Of a stretch of 64,000 bases of DNA, positions 35,158-43,861 are shown piece after piece. A program made the translations under genes and the position numbers. The notes beneath the pieces were generated by a model, which worked only from the letters and a program-made list of their open reading frames with translations, did no database searches and had not been told where the DNA came from. The first letter of the stretch is position 1. Each line of letters begins with the position of its first letter. Where the stretch lies: positions 1-64,000 of the IMG/VR virus record IMGVR_UViG_3300025101_000025. One strand, 5' to 3'. Origin of the DNA: a virus.

Positions 35158-37092
35158 ATGTCGGATAAACTACCGTCAATAGAAGATTTCACCATTGTTG
35201 GTGATCTTCCATCAGTTGACGATTTAATAACTGAAGAAAAATTACCCTCATTGGACGAGTTCATTGAGAAAGAGGATGAAGATGAAGTAGAAGATACTGC
35301 ACCTTGTTCTATAGAAGAGAATATAACAGAGAAAGAAAAACAAGATTTAACAGAGATTTTACGTCTTATAAATGACGTAAGAAAAGATATTCCTGAGATT
35401 CCAGAGATAAAATCTTATGATGAAGAATTACAAAAAATATCAGAAAATATAGAAGAAGTCAGATCAGAGATTCCTGAAATTCCTGAAGTTAAATATTATG
35501 ACAATGAGATAGAAACTGTTCACAAATTACTTGATGATTTAAAAGAAGAGATAAATCGAAACGCTGCCGATATACCTGAAATTAAATATTATGATGAGCA
35601 GATTAATGAATTAGATGAAAAAATAAAAAATCTGCCAGAGATAAAACATTATGACAGTGATTTAACTTCTTTAAAAGAAGATATCATTGCAGTTAAAGAA
35701 TCTATACCAGTATTTCCTAAATGGGTAAATGAAGTTAATGAAGTCCCTGATTTTTCATGGATTGGAAAAACATTTAGTGTCATTGATGATGATTTTGTAA
35801 AAGTAAATGATGGAATGGATTCGATAAAAAATCGAATCAATAGAGAAGTTCAAGAAATTGCGGAAACATTTGAAGTTAAGGAATTTGAAAATAAAATAGA
35901 AGTAGAAAAAATTACAAAAAATTTAAAAGAGACTAAAGATAAAATTTTCAAAGAATTAAGAGAAGCGGCTTTAAAGATATGGGATCACCACCATGAATTT
36001 AAAGATGATGATCGTAAATTAAAAAAACAAATTCTTAGTCATTATAATGCTTTAAAACAGAAAGTAGATAGTGAAGTTAAAGAATTTAATCGTAAAAATT
36101 TAGAAACAAAAGATTTATCAAAAGGATACTTTGATACATTAGCAGAAGAAATATCTAATCTTCCTATTCCAAAATATTATGATGATAATATTAAAAATAT
36201 AGAAAAAGATGTTATTAAGTTAAATAATCATCATGATTATAATACAACTAATATAACAGAGTTATATAAGATTGTTGAAGAATTAAAAGAAAAACAAGAG
36301 ATATTAAAAGAGGAAGTAAATACTAGACCTATTCAACCAGATCCAAGTGAAGATAATACAGATCCCCTTACACCAACCAATCAAAATTTTGCAACTCATG
36401 AAGATCTAGCAGAACATTATAAACTGTTCGTAAACAGAATCCAACAACAATTATATACGATTGGTGGTGGTGGTGCAGGATTTATAAAAGATTTAGATGA
36501 TGTTACTTTTGATAGTGGAATAGGCACAAATAAATTATTAATTTATAATGGAAATAAATGGGTTGGTATTGCCAGCACAGCTTTAATAGGAAATATATCT
36601 GAAGTATCAGGTAATTTTAACGTTGCAGGAAACATAACTGCAACAGCAGCCACATTTACTGGAAACGTTACGGTTGGTGGAACTATCACATATGATGATG
36701 TAACATTTTTAGATTCGGTAGGAGTTGCAACTGCTAGAAGTGGTTTAGATGTTGGTGGTGGAAGTATTACTCCGATTATATCAATTCAAGCAGCAACTGA
36801 TACAACTACAACCACATCAGTATCTACAATTGATAGTTTCAGCAAATCAACGTTTAGATCAGCTCAATATCAAATACAAATAACACAGGGATCTAATTAT
36901 CATGTTACAACTTTGAATGTTTTACATGACGGGTCAACAGTGTTTTTAAATGAGTTTGGAACGATAAGGACAGGTGCATCTCTTGCATCTTTTGATGCTG
37001 ATATTAGTTCTGATAATGTAAGAGTTAGAGCAACTCCAACCACGGATTCATCCACTGTTTTTAAATTAACAAAAACCCTAACTAGAGTATGA
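35158..37092 (+). CDS. Segmented coiled-coil fibre protein, fibritin-like candidate (644 aa)
   Basis: 644 residues. Residues 4-36 hold three copies of a short linear motif, LPSIEDF, LPSVDDL and LPSLDEF. Residues about 75-400 are charged coiled coil broken at intervals of roughly 30-40 by IPEIxxYD elements (EIKSYDEEL, EVKYYDNEI, EIKYYDEQI, EIKHYDSDL, later IPKYYDDNI). The C-terminal 220 residues are beta-rich, with the cyanophage fibre run NITATAATFTGNVTVGGTITY and a final HDGSTVFLNEFGTI domain related to two domains in the giant gp7. The layout resembles T4 fibritin, a segmented trimeric coiled coil on the neck, and the neighbourhood is neck genes. Identity as whisker or side fibre is inference. 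Confidence 0.85.
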   Translation: MSDKLPSIEDFTIVGDLPSVDDLITEEKLPSLDEFIEKEDEDEVEDTAPCSIEENITEKEKQDLTEILRLINDVRKDIPEIPEIKSYDEELQKISENIEEVRSEIPEIPEVKYYDNEIETVHKLLDDLKEEINRNAADIPEIKYYDEQINELDEKIKNLPEIKHYDSDLTSLKEDIIAVKESIPVFPKWVNEVNEVPDFSWIGKTFSVIDDDFVKVNDGMDSIKNRINREVQEIAETFEVKEFENKIEVEKITKNLKETKDKIFKELREAALKIWDHHHEFKDDDRKLKKQILSHYNALKQKVDSEVKEFNRKNLETKDLSKGYFDTLAEEISNLPIPKYYDDNIKNIEKDVIKLNNHHDYNTTNITELYKIVEELKEKQEILKEEVNTRPIQPDPSEDNTDPLTPTNQNFATHEDLAEHYKLFVNRIQQQLYTIGGGGAGFIKDLDDVTFDSGIGTNKLLIYNGNKWVGIASTALIGNISEVSGNFNVAGNITATAATFTGNVTVGGTITYDDVTFLDSVGVATARSGLDVGGGSITPIISIQAATDTTTTTSVSTIDSFSKSTFRSAQYQIQITQGSNYHVTTLNVLHDGSTVFLNEFGTIRTGASLASFDADISSDNVRVRATPTTDSSTVFKLTKTLTRV

Positions 37093-37448
37093 AGACTTTT
37101 AAGGAATTCTTACAAGAGCAACCAACAATGTCGGGGGGAAATCCTCAAGCATATAGTCAGGATGCTGATGATAGTGGCCCTGTTGCCGGTCATGATAAAA
37201 GACTATTTCCTCAAGATATAGATCTTTTAGATCAAGGATTCCAAACTGCTGCAGAGACTGGAGAAAATCGTTATAACACATTTTCAAATGTGTATCCAGT
37301 TATGAGAGTATCGCTTTCAAATAATCAAGGTGATGGGCCTTCAATAGATAGTATGGTTGCAGCATCAAAGAAATTTGTTAATATAGAGGCAGCAAAAACT
37401 GCAGAAAGAATTAAAAAAACCTATCAACAATTCATGGGATACAGATGA
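37089..37448 (+). CDS. Putative capsid-targeted internal protein (119 aa)
   Basis: 119 residues. The N-terminus MKTFKEFLQEQ closely parallels the T4 capsid targeting sequence MKTYQEFIAEA of internal protein III, including an L-x-E at residues 8-10 where the prohead protease would cut. The remainder has GHDKRLFPQDIDLLDQGF and a helical C-terminus. It overlaps the fibre gene (ATGA) and the next targeted protein. Packaging into the head is inferred from the tag; the function after that is unknown. Confidence 0.75.
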   Translation: MKTFKEFLQEQPTMSGGNPQAYSQDADDSGPVAGHDKRLFPQDIDLLDQGFQTAAETGENRYNTFSNVYPVMRVSLSNNQGDGPSIDSMVAASKKFVNIEAAKTAERIKKTYQQFMGYR

Positions 37449-38089
37449 AAAGTTTAGATCGTTTTATAGAAGAGGCAGCAAAAAGTGTCTCTCCAAAAAA
37501 ATGTCCACCCGGATCATATTATTGTTTTGATGAGAAAAAATGCAAAAAAATACCCGGAGGATACCACGTTGGTAGAGGTGGGTTTTTAGAACCTGACTCT
37601 AAAAAGAAAAATGGAAATGGAGGTAACGGTAATGGAAACGGAAATGGCAACGGAAATGGCAACGGTAATGGATCTGGAAATGGTAATGGCTCTGGTAATG
37701 GTGGGAACGGCGGCTCTGGTAATGGTGGGGGTGGCGGCGGTGGAATTGGCGAGGAGGTAGTAAACTTACCACTTCATGTTATAATTCCAAAATCTCAAGT
37801 TGAATTTAATCTAGGACTCATGTTTAAAGAGAGTTTAGATCAAGATACGGGAATGTTGTTCATATTTAAAGAGAATGGTGAAAAATATTTTCATATGAAA
37901 AATACAGTCATTCCTTTAGATGTTGCTTTTATTGACGAGCAAGGTTATGTTGCTAATATCAAAGAATTATATCCTTTAAAAACAACTGCAATTCCATCAG
38001 AATGTAATGCCAGATATGCTCTTGAAGTTAATCGTGGTTGGTTTGAAAGAAATAATGTGAAAATAGGGGATAAAGTTTTAGATATATAA
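37445..38089 (+). CDS. DUF192-domain protein with Cys-rich start and Gly/Asn linker (214 aa)
   Basis: Three parts are visible. Residues 1-11, MKSLDRFIEEA, resemble the capsid targeting signal with an I-x-E before a possible cut at residue 10. Residues about 18-35 (KKCPPGSYYCFDEKKCKK) are a small Cys-rich motif common in cyanophage virion proteins. Residues about 54-100 are almost only Gly, Asn and Ser. The C-terminal 110 residues are a DUF192 (COG1430) domain: LGLMFKESLDQDTGMLFIF, MKNTVIPLDVAFID, and LEVNRGWFERNNVKIGDKV. DUF192 has no firm function. Coupled by ATGA to the previous gene. Confidence 0.82.
   Translation: MKSLDRFIEEAAKSVSPKKCPPGSYYCFDEKKCKKIPGGYHVGRGGFLEPDSKKKNGNGGNGNGNGNGNGNGNGNGSGNGNGSGNGGNGGSGNGGGGGGGIGEEVVNLPLHVIIPKSQVEFNLGLMFKESLDQDTGMLFIFKENGEKYFHMKNTVIPLDVAFIDEQGYVANIKELYPLKTTAIPSECNARYALEVNRGWFERNNVKIGDKVLDI
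37612..37752 (+). repeat. Low-complexity Gly-Asn-Gly-Ser linker repeat
   Basis: About 45 codons of repeated GGN AAY units (Gly-Asn, Gly-Ser) inside the DUF192 protein. Synonymous codons vary, so it has diverged from a simple DNA repeat. It would make a long flexible tether between the Cys-rich part and the DUF192 domain. Confidence 0.8.
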
Positions 38090-38109
38090 TATATCGATCA
38101 TGTATTTGA

Positions 38110-38673
38110 ATGGAAAGTAAGAAAGGACTGCTAAAGTGGTTCGCTCTTGGTGTTGGCACTTTATTGGGCGTATCACATTTTAGTATGATTGGTTTACTGG
38201 CAAATCGAAAAACTTTGCCGGAGATTAATTTACCTGTAGGCCCATATACTTCATATGAAGTAAGAGCAGGGCATGAAGGTTATGAAATAAAATATCGGGC
38301 AAATGATCCGAAAGTATTAACAGTAGAGAAAGATATAAACAGAAAAGGTGGTTTTCTTGGTTTAGGAAATAACAAAACAATTGTAAAAGAACAATTTGTT
38401 ATGAGTTCTAGTGGAGGATATAAACAGGAAAAGAAGCTTAGTGCAGCGCAAGTCGAATGTATCAAAGCAGCAGGAGGAGGAGAGCAAACGGGAAGACTTG
38501 TCGGGGGCAGTGTTGGCACTGTTGTTGCTAAGCCTCTTGCCTCTGTCCCCATTGTTGGTTGGGTTCTTGCTGGTGCTGCGACGATGATGGGAATGAATGA
38601 AGGTGCTGAGATAGGTGGAAATATGGCACAAGATTTGTCAGATGCATGCCAAGAAGAAAACCTAACTAAATAA
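38110..38673 (+). CDS. Membrane protein with glycine zipper (187 aa)
   Basis: 187 residues. A hydrophobic N-terminal segment at about 7-30 (LKWFALGVGTLLGV and on) is followed by a soluble region with FLGLGNNKTIVKEQFV. The C-terminal part, GRLVGGSVGTVVAKPLASV and VGWVLAGAATMMGMNEGAE, is a Gly-zipper membrane pair. No family name is known to me. Its place among packaging and neck genes suggests a late role, maybe in the particle or in envelope disturbance; both are guesses. Confidence 0.75.
   Translation: MESKKGLLKWFALGVGTLLGVSHFSMIGLLANRKTLPEINLPVGPYTSYEVRAGHEGYEIKYRANDPKVLTVEKDINRKGGFLGLGNNKTIVKEQFVMSSSGGYKQEKKLSAAQVECIKAAGGGEQTGRLVGGSVGTVVAKPLASVPIVGWVLAGAATMMGMNEGAEIGGNMAQDLSDACQEENLTK
38665..38672 (+). 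promoter_or_regulatory. Late promoter-type box ACTAAATA
   Basis: NNTAAATA box overlapping the previous stop, 21 nt before the ATG at 38694. Confidence 0.45.
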
Positions 38674-38693
38674 TAATACGATAACTCGTAAAC

Positions 38694-39080
38694 ATGACAC
38701 CATCTCAAATTTCAGCATTAGAACATTGTGGTATCAAAGTTGAAGATGCCACTGGAGACATTAAGTTTCGTGAATTCGAGTTCATTGATATAATTAAAAC
38801 AGAACCACTTAAATCACCAAAATCTAATATTCAATACACAGAATATCAAGAAGCAACAAAGCTTCCAGATTATAATAAAGTAGGAAATATAATAGACGTA
38901 TACTTAGCATGGAGAGGATCAAGTTACATGATCAAAATGTTCTTCCCATCAGTCAAAAAACCATCCCGTAGAGAAGTCCAGATACAGATGCAGAAAGTGT
39001 ATCCCGGTGCTAAACTCTATAATTATCAGATATCCAATCATGACCCCGGAGCACCAATCCTCCAGACAACAAGAGGATAA
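38694..39080 (+). CDS. Conserved cyanophage protein, unknown (128 aa)
   Basis: 128 residues. Mostly beta-like with VGNIIDVYLAWRGSSYMIKMF at about 63-83 and RREVQIQMQKVYPGAKLYNY near 91-110. No domain recognised. It sits right before the terminase gene; a link with packaging is possible but not shown. A 43-codon ORF overlaps its end. Confidence 0.75.
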   Translation: MTPSQISALEHCGIKVEDATGDIKFREFEFIDIIKTEPLKSPKSNIQYTEYQEATKLPDYNKVGNIIDVYLAWRGSSYMIKMFFPSVKKPSRREVQIQMQKVYPGAKLYNYQISNHDPGAPILQTTRG

Positions 39081-39171
39081 CAAGAATTTAAAGAAGAAAA
39101 TAGAAAATTTACAAAAAGTTTTAGAGTTACAACAAAAAACAATTGATCACGACAAAAAATTTATGATTTAA
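39040..39171 (+). CDS. Small coiled-coil protein (43 aa)
   Basis: A 43-codon ORF read by hand, starting MTPEHQSSRQQEDNKNLKKK and ending HDKKFMI, with a clean heptad stretch (IENLQKVLELQQKTI). It overlaps the preceding gene by 41 nt in another frame and ends three bases before gp17, filling the gap exactly. The coiled-coil character supports it as real. No family recognised. Confidence 0.5.
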   Translation: MTPEHQSSRQQEDNKNLKKKIENLQKVLELQQKTIDHDKKFMI

Positions 39172-39174
39172 AAA

Positions 39175-40830
39175 ATGCCTACAGTTGAAAATATTTATCT
39201 TGGCAATCCTAATTTAAAGAAAGCCAATACACCAATTGAATTTACACAAGAACAGGTATTAGAGTTTGTGGCATGTCGTCATGATCCTGTCTATTTTGCA
39301 CAAAAATATATAAAGATAGTTACATTGGATCATGGATTGCAACCATTTGCAATGTATGATTTTCAAAAAAAATTAATTGAGAATTTCCATGAAAACCGTT
39401 TTAACATCTGTAAGATGCCTAGGCAGACGGGTAAATCTACAACAGTTGTATCTTATCTCCTACATTATGCAGTATTTAATGATAATGTTAATATTGCAAT
39501 ACTCGCTAACAAAGCCTCCACTGCAAGGGATCTTTTAGGTAGATTGCAATTAGCATATGAAAATTTACCCAAGTGGATGCAGCAAGGTATTCTTGCTTGG
39601 AACAAAGGTTCATTAGAATTAGAAAACGGATCAAAAATATTAGCAGCATCCACATCAGCATCAGCAGTTCGTGGAGGATCTTATAACGTCATATTCTTAG
39701 ACGAATTTGCTTTCATTCCAAATCATATTGCAGATCAGTTCTTTGCATCTGTATATCCTACAATATCATCTGGACAAAGCACAAAAGTTATAATAGTATC
39801 CACGCCACATGGTATGAATCATTTCTACCGTATGTGGCATGATGCTGAACGTTCAAAAAATGAATATGTTCCTACAGATGTTCATTGGTCGGAAGTTCCG
39901 GGTCGAGATGAAAAATGGAGAGAACAAACAATTGCAAACACATCAGAAGCTCAATTTAAAGTTGAGTTTGAATGTGAATTTCTTGGATCAGTTGATACTT
40001 TGATTGCCCCAAGTAAATTAAGAAGTTTGGTATATGAGAATCCAATAAAAAGAAATGCTGGATTGGACGTATATGAAGATCCTGCTGTAAAGCATGATTA
40101 TGTTTGCACAGTTGACGTTGCTCGTGGAGTTGGAAATGATTACTCTGCATTTGTAGTAATTGATATTACAACTTTCCCTCACAAGGTTGTGGCAAAATAT
40201 CGAAACAACGAAATAAAACCAATGCTGTTTCCCTCAATAATATATGAGGTATGCAAAAGTTATAACAATGCCTTTATATTATGTGAGGTGAATGATATTG
40301 GTGATCAAGTTGCATCAATTCTCAATTTCGATATGGAATATGAAAATCTCTTGATGTGTTCAATGAGAGGTCGCGCTGGTCAAATTGTTGGGCAAGGTTT
40401 TTCTGGAAAGAAAACTCAACTTGGTGTAAAAATGTCTAAGACCGTCAAGAAAGTTGGATCGTTAAACCTAAAAACAATTGTTGAAGCAGATAAACTGATA
40501 TTTTGTGATTATGAAATATTAAGTGAACTTACAACATTCATACAAAAAAGTAATTCATTTGAAGCAGAGGAAGGATGTAATGATGACCTCGCCATGTGTC
40601 TCGTCATATATGCATGGTTAGTTCAGTGTGATTATTTTAAAGAACTTACTGATCAAGATGTCAGAAAAAGATTATATGAGGAGCAAAAAAATCAAATAGA
40701 ACAAGACATGGCTCCCTTTGGTTTCATGGACGATGGACTTGGCGAAGATACGTTCATTGATTCTGACGGTGATCGTTGGAATAAAGCTGACGAATATGGA
40801 GACCGATCTTTTATGTGGGAGTATCGATGA
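39175..40830 (+). CDS. 17: Terminase large subunit gp17
   Basis: 551 residues, T4 gp17 having 610. The ATPase half shows Walker A PRQTGKST at 82-89 and Walker B FLDEFAF with Asp176-Glu177, then the coupling motif VSTPHGMNHF. The RNase H-like nuclease half shows TVDVARGVGNDYSAF with Asp314, CEVNDIGD with Glu371, and a C-terminal NDDLAMCLVIYAWL, the three acidic positions of the nuclease site. It cuts concatemers and pumps DNA through the portal. The N-terminal VEFVACRHDPVYFAQKYI-type segment (EFVACRHDPVYFAQKYIKI) is standard for T4-like gp17. No intein or intron interrupts it. Confidence 0.97.
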   Translation: MPTVENIYLGNPNLKKANTPIEFTQEQVLEFVACRHDPVYFAQKYIKIVTLDHGLQPFAMYDFQKKLIENFHENRFNICKMPRQTGKSTTVVSYLLHYAVFNDNVNIAILANKASTARDLLGRLQLAYENLPKWMQQGILAWNKGSLELENGSKILAASTSASAVRGGSYNVIFLDEFAFIPNHIADQFFASVYPTISSGQSTKVIIVSTPHGMNHFYRMWHDAERSKNEYVPTDVHWSEVPGRDEKWREQTIANTSEAQFKVEFECEFLGSVDTLIAPSKLRSLVYENPIKRNAGLDVYEDPAVKHDYVCTVDVARGVGNDYSAFVVIDITTFPHKVVAKYRNNEIKPMLFPSIIYEVCKSYNNAFILCEVNDIGDQVASILNFDMEYENLLMCSMRGRAGQIVGQGFSGKKTQLGVKMSKTVKKVGSLNLKTIVEADKLIFCDYEILSELTTFIQKSNSFEAEEGCNDDLAMCLVIYAWLVQCDYFKELTDQDVRKRLYEEQKNQIEQDMAPFGFMDDGLGEDTFIDSDGDRWNKADEYGDRSFMWEYR

Positions 40831-41099
40831 TTTATTTTTTACTTACAAGCGCAAGTTTTTTTAACTTTTTATTTTACATTTTTGCGATAGGATTTGTCAT
40901 TGCATTGATATTAGAGCAAATTGTAAGAAGAGGTGGTGATGATCTAGATATTTTAATTGTTACAACTAATAGAAAATTTTGTTGGCGACAAGCTTGGCTT
41001 GTAAATATTCTTTGGTTTTTATGCAATATTCTACTGTATCTTTCAACAAGAGCAGCAGCACCAGTTGGTTCAGATATTATCTGGAGAGGTGAATTGTAA
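40827..41099 (+). CDS. Two-pass membrane protein, unknown (about 90 aa)
   Basis: I place the start at the ATG overlapping the gp17 stop (ATGA, 40827), giving MIYFLLTSASFF; a longer in-frame start at 40815 lies inside gp17. One hydrophobic segment spans about residues 2-28 and a second about 57-75 (AWLVNILWFLCNILLYL). The loop between, RRGGDDLDILIVTTNRKFCWR, carries charge. Conserved unknown membrane proteins follow gp17 in related phages, in my recollection. No function assigned. Confidence 0.7.
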   Translation: MIYFLLTSASFFNFLFYIFAIGFVIALILEQIVRRGGDDLDILIVTTNRKFCWRQAWLVNILWFLCNILLYLSTRAAAPVGSDIIWRGEL

Positions 41100-41159
41100 A
41101 GAAAAACATTATAAAGAGAATGTTAAACTTGTAAATAATAAAGAACAAAGGTAGACTGA

Positions 41160-41342
41160 GTGGATTGGGATAAAGAAGTAAAATTATCTGAAATGGAGAG
41201 TATGATTACTGTTTACGAAAAACACATCGAACATTTAGAAAAAGAAAACGTTGAACTTAAGGACGAAGTTCTTTTTTTAAAAAAACAACTTGAATACAAG
41301 ACAATGGGAAAACCAACACATGAGGTGAATAATGAGTGGTGA
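41160..41342 (+). CDS. Small coiled-coil protein, GTG start (60 aa)
   Basis: 60 residues from GTG. A nearly uninterrupted coiled coil: SEMESMITVYEKHIEHLEKE and NVELKDEVLFLKKQLEYK. It ends overlapping the next small ORF. A GTG start and no strong ribosome site suggest modest expression. No family recognised. Confidence 0.65.
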   Translation: MDWDKEVKLSEMESMITVYEKHIEHLEKENVELKDEVLFLKKQLEYKTMGKPTHEVNNEW

Positions 41343-41490
41343 TGTAGGTTTATCAGGAGATGACACGATCGTTTTCTATAGTAAAAAAATGACTGAAGCA
41401 AAAATGATTGTTTTAGCACACAAAGGAATTAAATTAAATTATGACTCTAAATATGATATTAATAATGTAAAGTCATTAAACAATAAATAA
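41332..41490 (+). CDS. Small protein, unknown (52 aa)
   Basis: A 52-codon ORF read by hand, MSGDVGLSGDDTIVFYSKKM to KSLNNK, overlapping the previous gene by 11 nt, with GAGGTGA upstream of its ATG as ribosome site. The stretch DDTIVFYSKKMTEAKMIVLAH reads as strand-helix (given in parts: DDTIVFYSKK, then MIVLAHKGI). Its last codons contain the late box of gp18. No family recognised. Confidence 0.6.
   Translation: MSGDVGLSGDDTIVFYSKKMTEAKMIVLAHKGIKLNYDSKYDINNVKSLNNK
41482..41489 (+). promoter_or_regulatory. Late promoter AATAAATA before gp18
   Basis: 35 nt before the sheath gene ATG; AAACTGAGAACTCGGAGA between them includes a ribosome site (CGGAGA). Confidence 0.6.
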
Positions 41491-41523
41491 TTTCTAGGTA
41501 AAACTGAGAACTCGGAGAAAAAC

Positions 41524-43830
41524 ATGGCGACTCCTCAATTATCTCCCGGCGTATTGGTCAGAGAGGTTGATTTAACAGTAGGAAGAGCAGATAATGTATT
41601 AGACAATATCGGCGCAATAGCGGGCCCATTTCGTCTTGGCCCAATTGATGAACCCATTCAAGTATCAAATGAAGAGGAGTTAATCAAAAATTTTGGTAAA
41701 CCACTTTCAACTGATAGGCAGTATGAATATTGGATGAGTGCAGCATCATTCTTATCATATGGTGGTGTATTAAAGGTAGTAAGAGCAGACGATGATGACT
41801 TAGGTAATGCTAACGCTGGTGTTGGTATTGCATCTACAACTGTCATTGGTGGATCAGGTGGTTTAAAAATAGAAAACTATGATGATTATCAGCAAAATCA
41901 TGTTGCCGATACAAGTTTCTATTATGCTGCTAAAACTCCGGGTTCTTATGCTAACGGATTAAAGGTTTGTCAGATCGATGATCAAGCAGATCAAATAATC
42001 GGAATCAATACAACAAGTTTAGAAGATTACGGTGCAACAATTGGTGTCGGTGTCACAGCAGCATTAACTAATGTTGTCATACCGGGTGCAGGATCAACTG
42101 CAACATTCACTGGACATCTGAAAGGAATCATTACAGGTGTGGCAACAGATGCTACAAATGGTGATTCAAAAATTGATGTTAAGATTACTGCAAGAGTATC
42201 AAGTGCCGGAACAGAATTTAAAATAGATTATGCACAAAATTCACTAACCAACTCATTTAAAACAGTAACTGAAGGTGGTGGAGCAGGAATTGCAGCAACA
42301 ACTGTATTCTTTGTGAATAGTTCAGGTATTAACACTGGTGCACCGAACGCACCAATCACAGCTGCATCTGCAGAAATTGTAACAGCAGTAGATTGGTATG
42401 ATCAACAAACACTTGGTTTAGAGAACTCAACTGTTTTCTGGAAAACACTTGCACCTAGACCAGTATCTAACAAGTATACACTTGATAGAAATGGTAAGAA
42501 CGATGGTATTCACGTTGCAGTCATTGATGATGCTGGAACAATAAGTGGTGTTCAAGGTAATATTCTTGAGAAACATCTCCACTTATCTAAAGCACATGAT
42601 GCTATCTCAAATGTAAATTCTCCAGAAAAAATTTACTATAAGCAATATCTTGCAGATAGATCAGAAAATCTTTATGCTGGATTTAATCCATCACAATCAC
42701 AAGATACTTTCCATAAAACTGCTGCTGGATCATTCCAAGAACCAAGAGCAACAGGATTCTCAACAGGATTTGTTGCAAATACAACTGCTCAAGGTTTGTG
42801 GAGTCAAAATGCTCAGAATAATACATTCGCAGCCATAGGTAATGTAACTTACAACCTTGGTGGGGGAACAGATTACACTAGCGTTTCTGGTGCGGTTCCT
42901 GCTCCCGGAGCAAATGGTGGAATGACTGCTACGCTCTCTGATCTTAAAACAGCGTATGACACACTTTCAAATAAAGATGAACAGGCAGTTGATTTTATAA
43001 TCATGGGGCCTGGTCTTGGATCTAGAGATTTATCTCAAGCAAAAGCAAATCATGTAATCTCAATTGCAAATGCAAGAAAGGATTGTATTGCTACTGTTGG
43101 GCCACATAGAGATGATCTTGTTAACATATCCAACACAACAACACAAACAAATAATTTAATACAATATTTCAGTCCATTAACCTCATCATCATATTGTGTG
43201 TTTGATAGTGGTTACAAATATATGTTTGATAGATTCAATAATGAATTTAGATTCATTCCTGCTAATGGAGACACTGCCGGATTGATGGTTCGCACAGCGG
43301 TCACTTCATTCCCATGGTTCTCACCTGCTGGTGAACAAAGAGGTGTGTTGAATAACGCTATTAAACTAGCATATAACCCAACCAAAGCACAGAGAGATAT
43401 ACTTTATCCTCAAAGGGTTAACTCTTACATAACCAAACCGGGAATCGGAACATTATTATTTGGTGATAAAACTGGATTGTCATTTGCATCTGCATTCGAC
43501 AGAATCAATGTTCGTCGTTTATTCCTTACTGTGGAACAAGCACTTGAAAGTGCTGCTGAAGCACAACTCTTTGAGTTGAATGATGAACTAACAAGAGCAA
43601 ACTTTAGAAATATTGTTGAACCGTTCTTGAGAGATGTTGAAGCAAAACGAGGAATATCAGGATTCCTAGTTATTTGTGATACATCAAACAACACTCCTGA
43701 TGTTATTGATAATAATGAATTCAGGGCTGACATCTTCCTGAAACCAGCAAGATCAATCAACTTCATCACACTAACATTCGTTGCCACTAGAACTGGAGTT
43801 AGTTTTGAAGAAGTCGCAGGTCGAGTTTAA
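41524..43830 (+). CDS. 18: Tail sheath protein gp18
   Basis: 768 residues, T4 gp18 having 659. The N-terminus, LSPGVLVREVDLTVGRADNV, then IGAIAGPFRLGPIDEPIQV and LIKNFGKP, matches the sheath protein. The C-terminal core has LNNAIKLAYNPTKAQRDILY, then GIGTLLFGDKTGL, NVRRLFLTVEQALESAAEAQ and the final strand FITLTFVATRTGVSFEEV that links neighbouring subunits. The middle third, about 140-360, is the variable surface region. It has its own late promoter and ribosome site, in keeping with very high expression. Confidence 0.97.
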   Translation: MATPQLSPGVLVREVDLTVGRADNVLDNIGAIAGPFRLGPIDEPIQVSNEEELIKNFGKPLSTDRQYEYWMSAASFLSYGGVLKVVRADDDDLGNANAGVGIASTTVIGGSGGLKIENYDDYQQNHVADTSFYYAAKTPGSYANGLKVCQIDDQADQIIGINTTSLEDYGATIGVGVTAALTNVVIPGAGSTATFTGHLKGIITGVATDATNGDSKIDVKITARVSSAGTEFKIDYAQNSLTNSFKTVTEGGGAGIAATTVFFVNSSGINTGAPNAPITAASAEIVTAVDWYDQQTLGLENSTVFWKTLAPRPVSNKYTLDRNGKNDGIHVAVIDDAGTISGVQGNILEKHLHLSKAHDAISNVNSPEKIYYKQYLADRSENLYAGFNPSQSQDTFHKTAAGSFQEPRATGFSTGFVANTTAQGLWSQNAQNNTFAAIGNVTYNLGGGTDYTSVSGAVPAPGANGGMTATLSDLKTAYDTLSNKDEQAVDFIIMGPGLGSRDLSQAKANHVISIANARKDCIATVGPHRDDLVNISNTTTQTNNLIQYFSPLTSSSYCVFDSGYKYMFDRFNNEFRFIPANGDTAGLMVRTAVTSFPWFSPAGEQRGVLNNAIKLAYNPTKAQRDILYPQRVNSYITKPGIGTLLFGDKTGLSFASAFDRINVRRLFLTVEQALESAAEAQLFELNDELTRANFRNIVEPFLRDVEAKRGISGFLVICDTSNNTPDVIDNNEFRADIFLKPARSINFITLTFVATRTGVSFEEVAGRV

Positions 43831-43833
43831 TTG

Positions 43834-43841
43834 AATAAATA
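43834..43841 (+). promoter_or_regulatory. Late promoter AATAAATA before gp19
   Basis: 21 nt before gp19; AAAGGAG follows as a strong ribosome site. Confidence 0.6.
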
Positions 43842-43861
43842 ACTAAAGGAGATTAACAACT

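Noticed and set aside
37612-37752. Microsatellite or assembly artefact
   Set aside because: The Gly/Asn/Ser codons vary and the frame continues into a well-formed DUF192 domain; it is a genuine linker.
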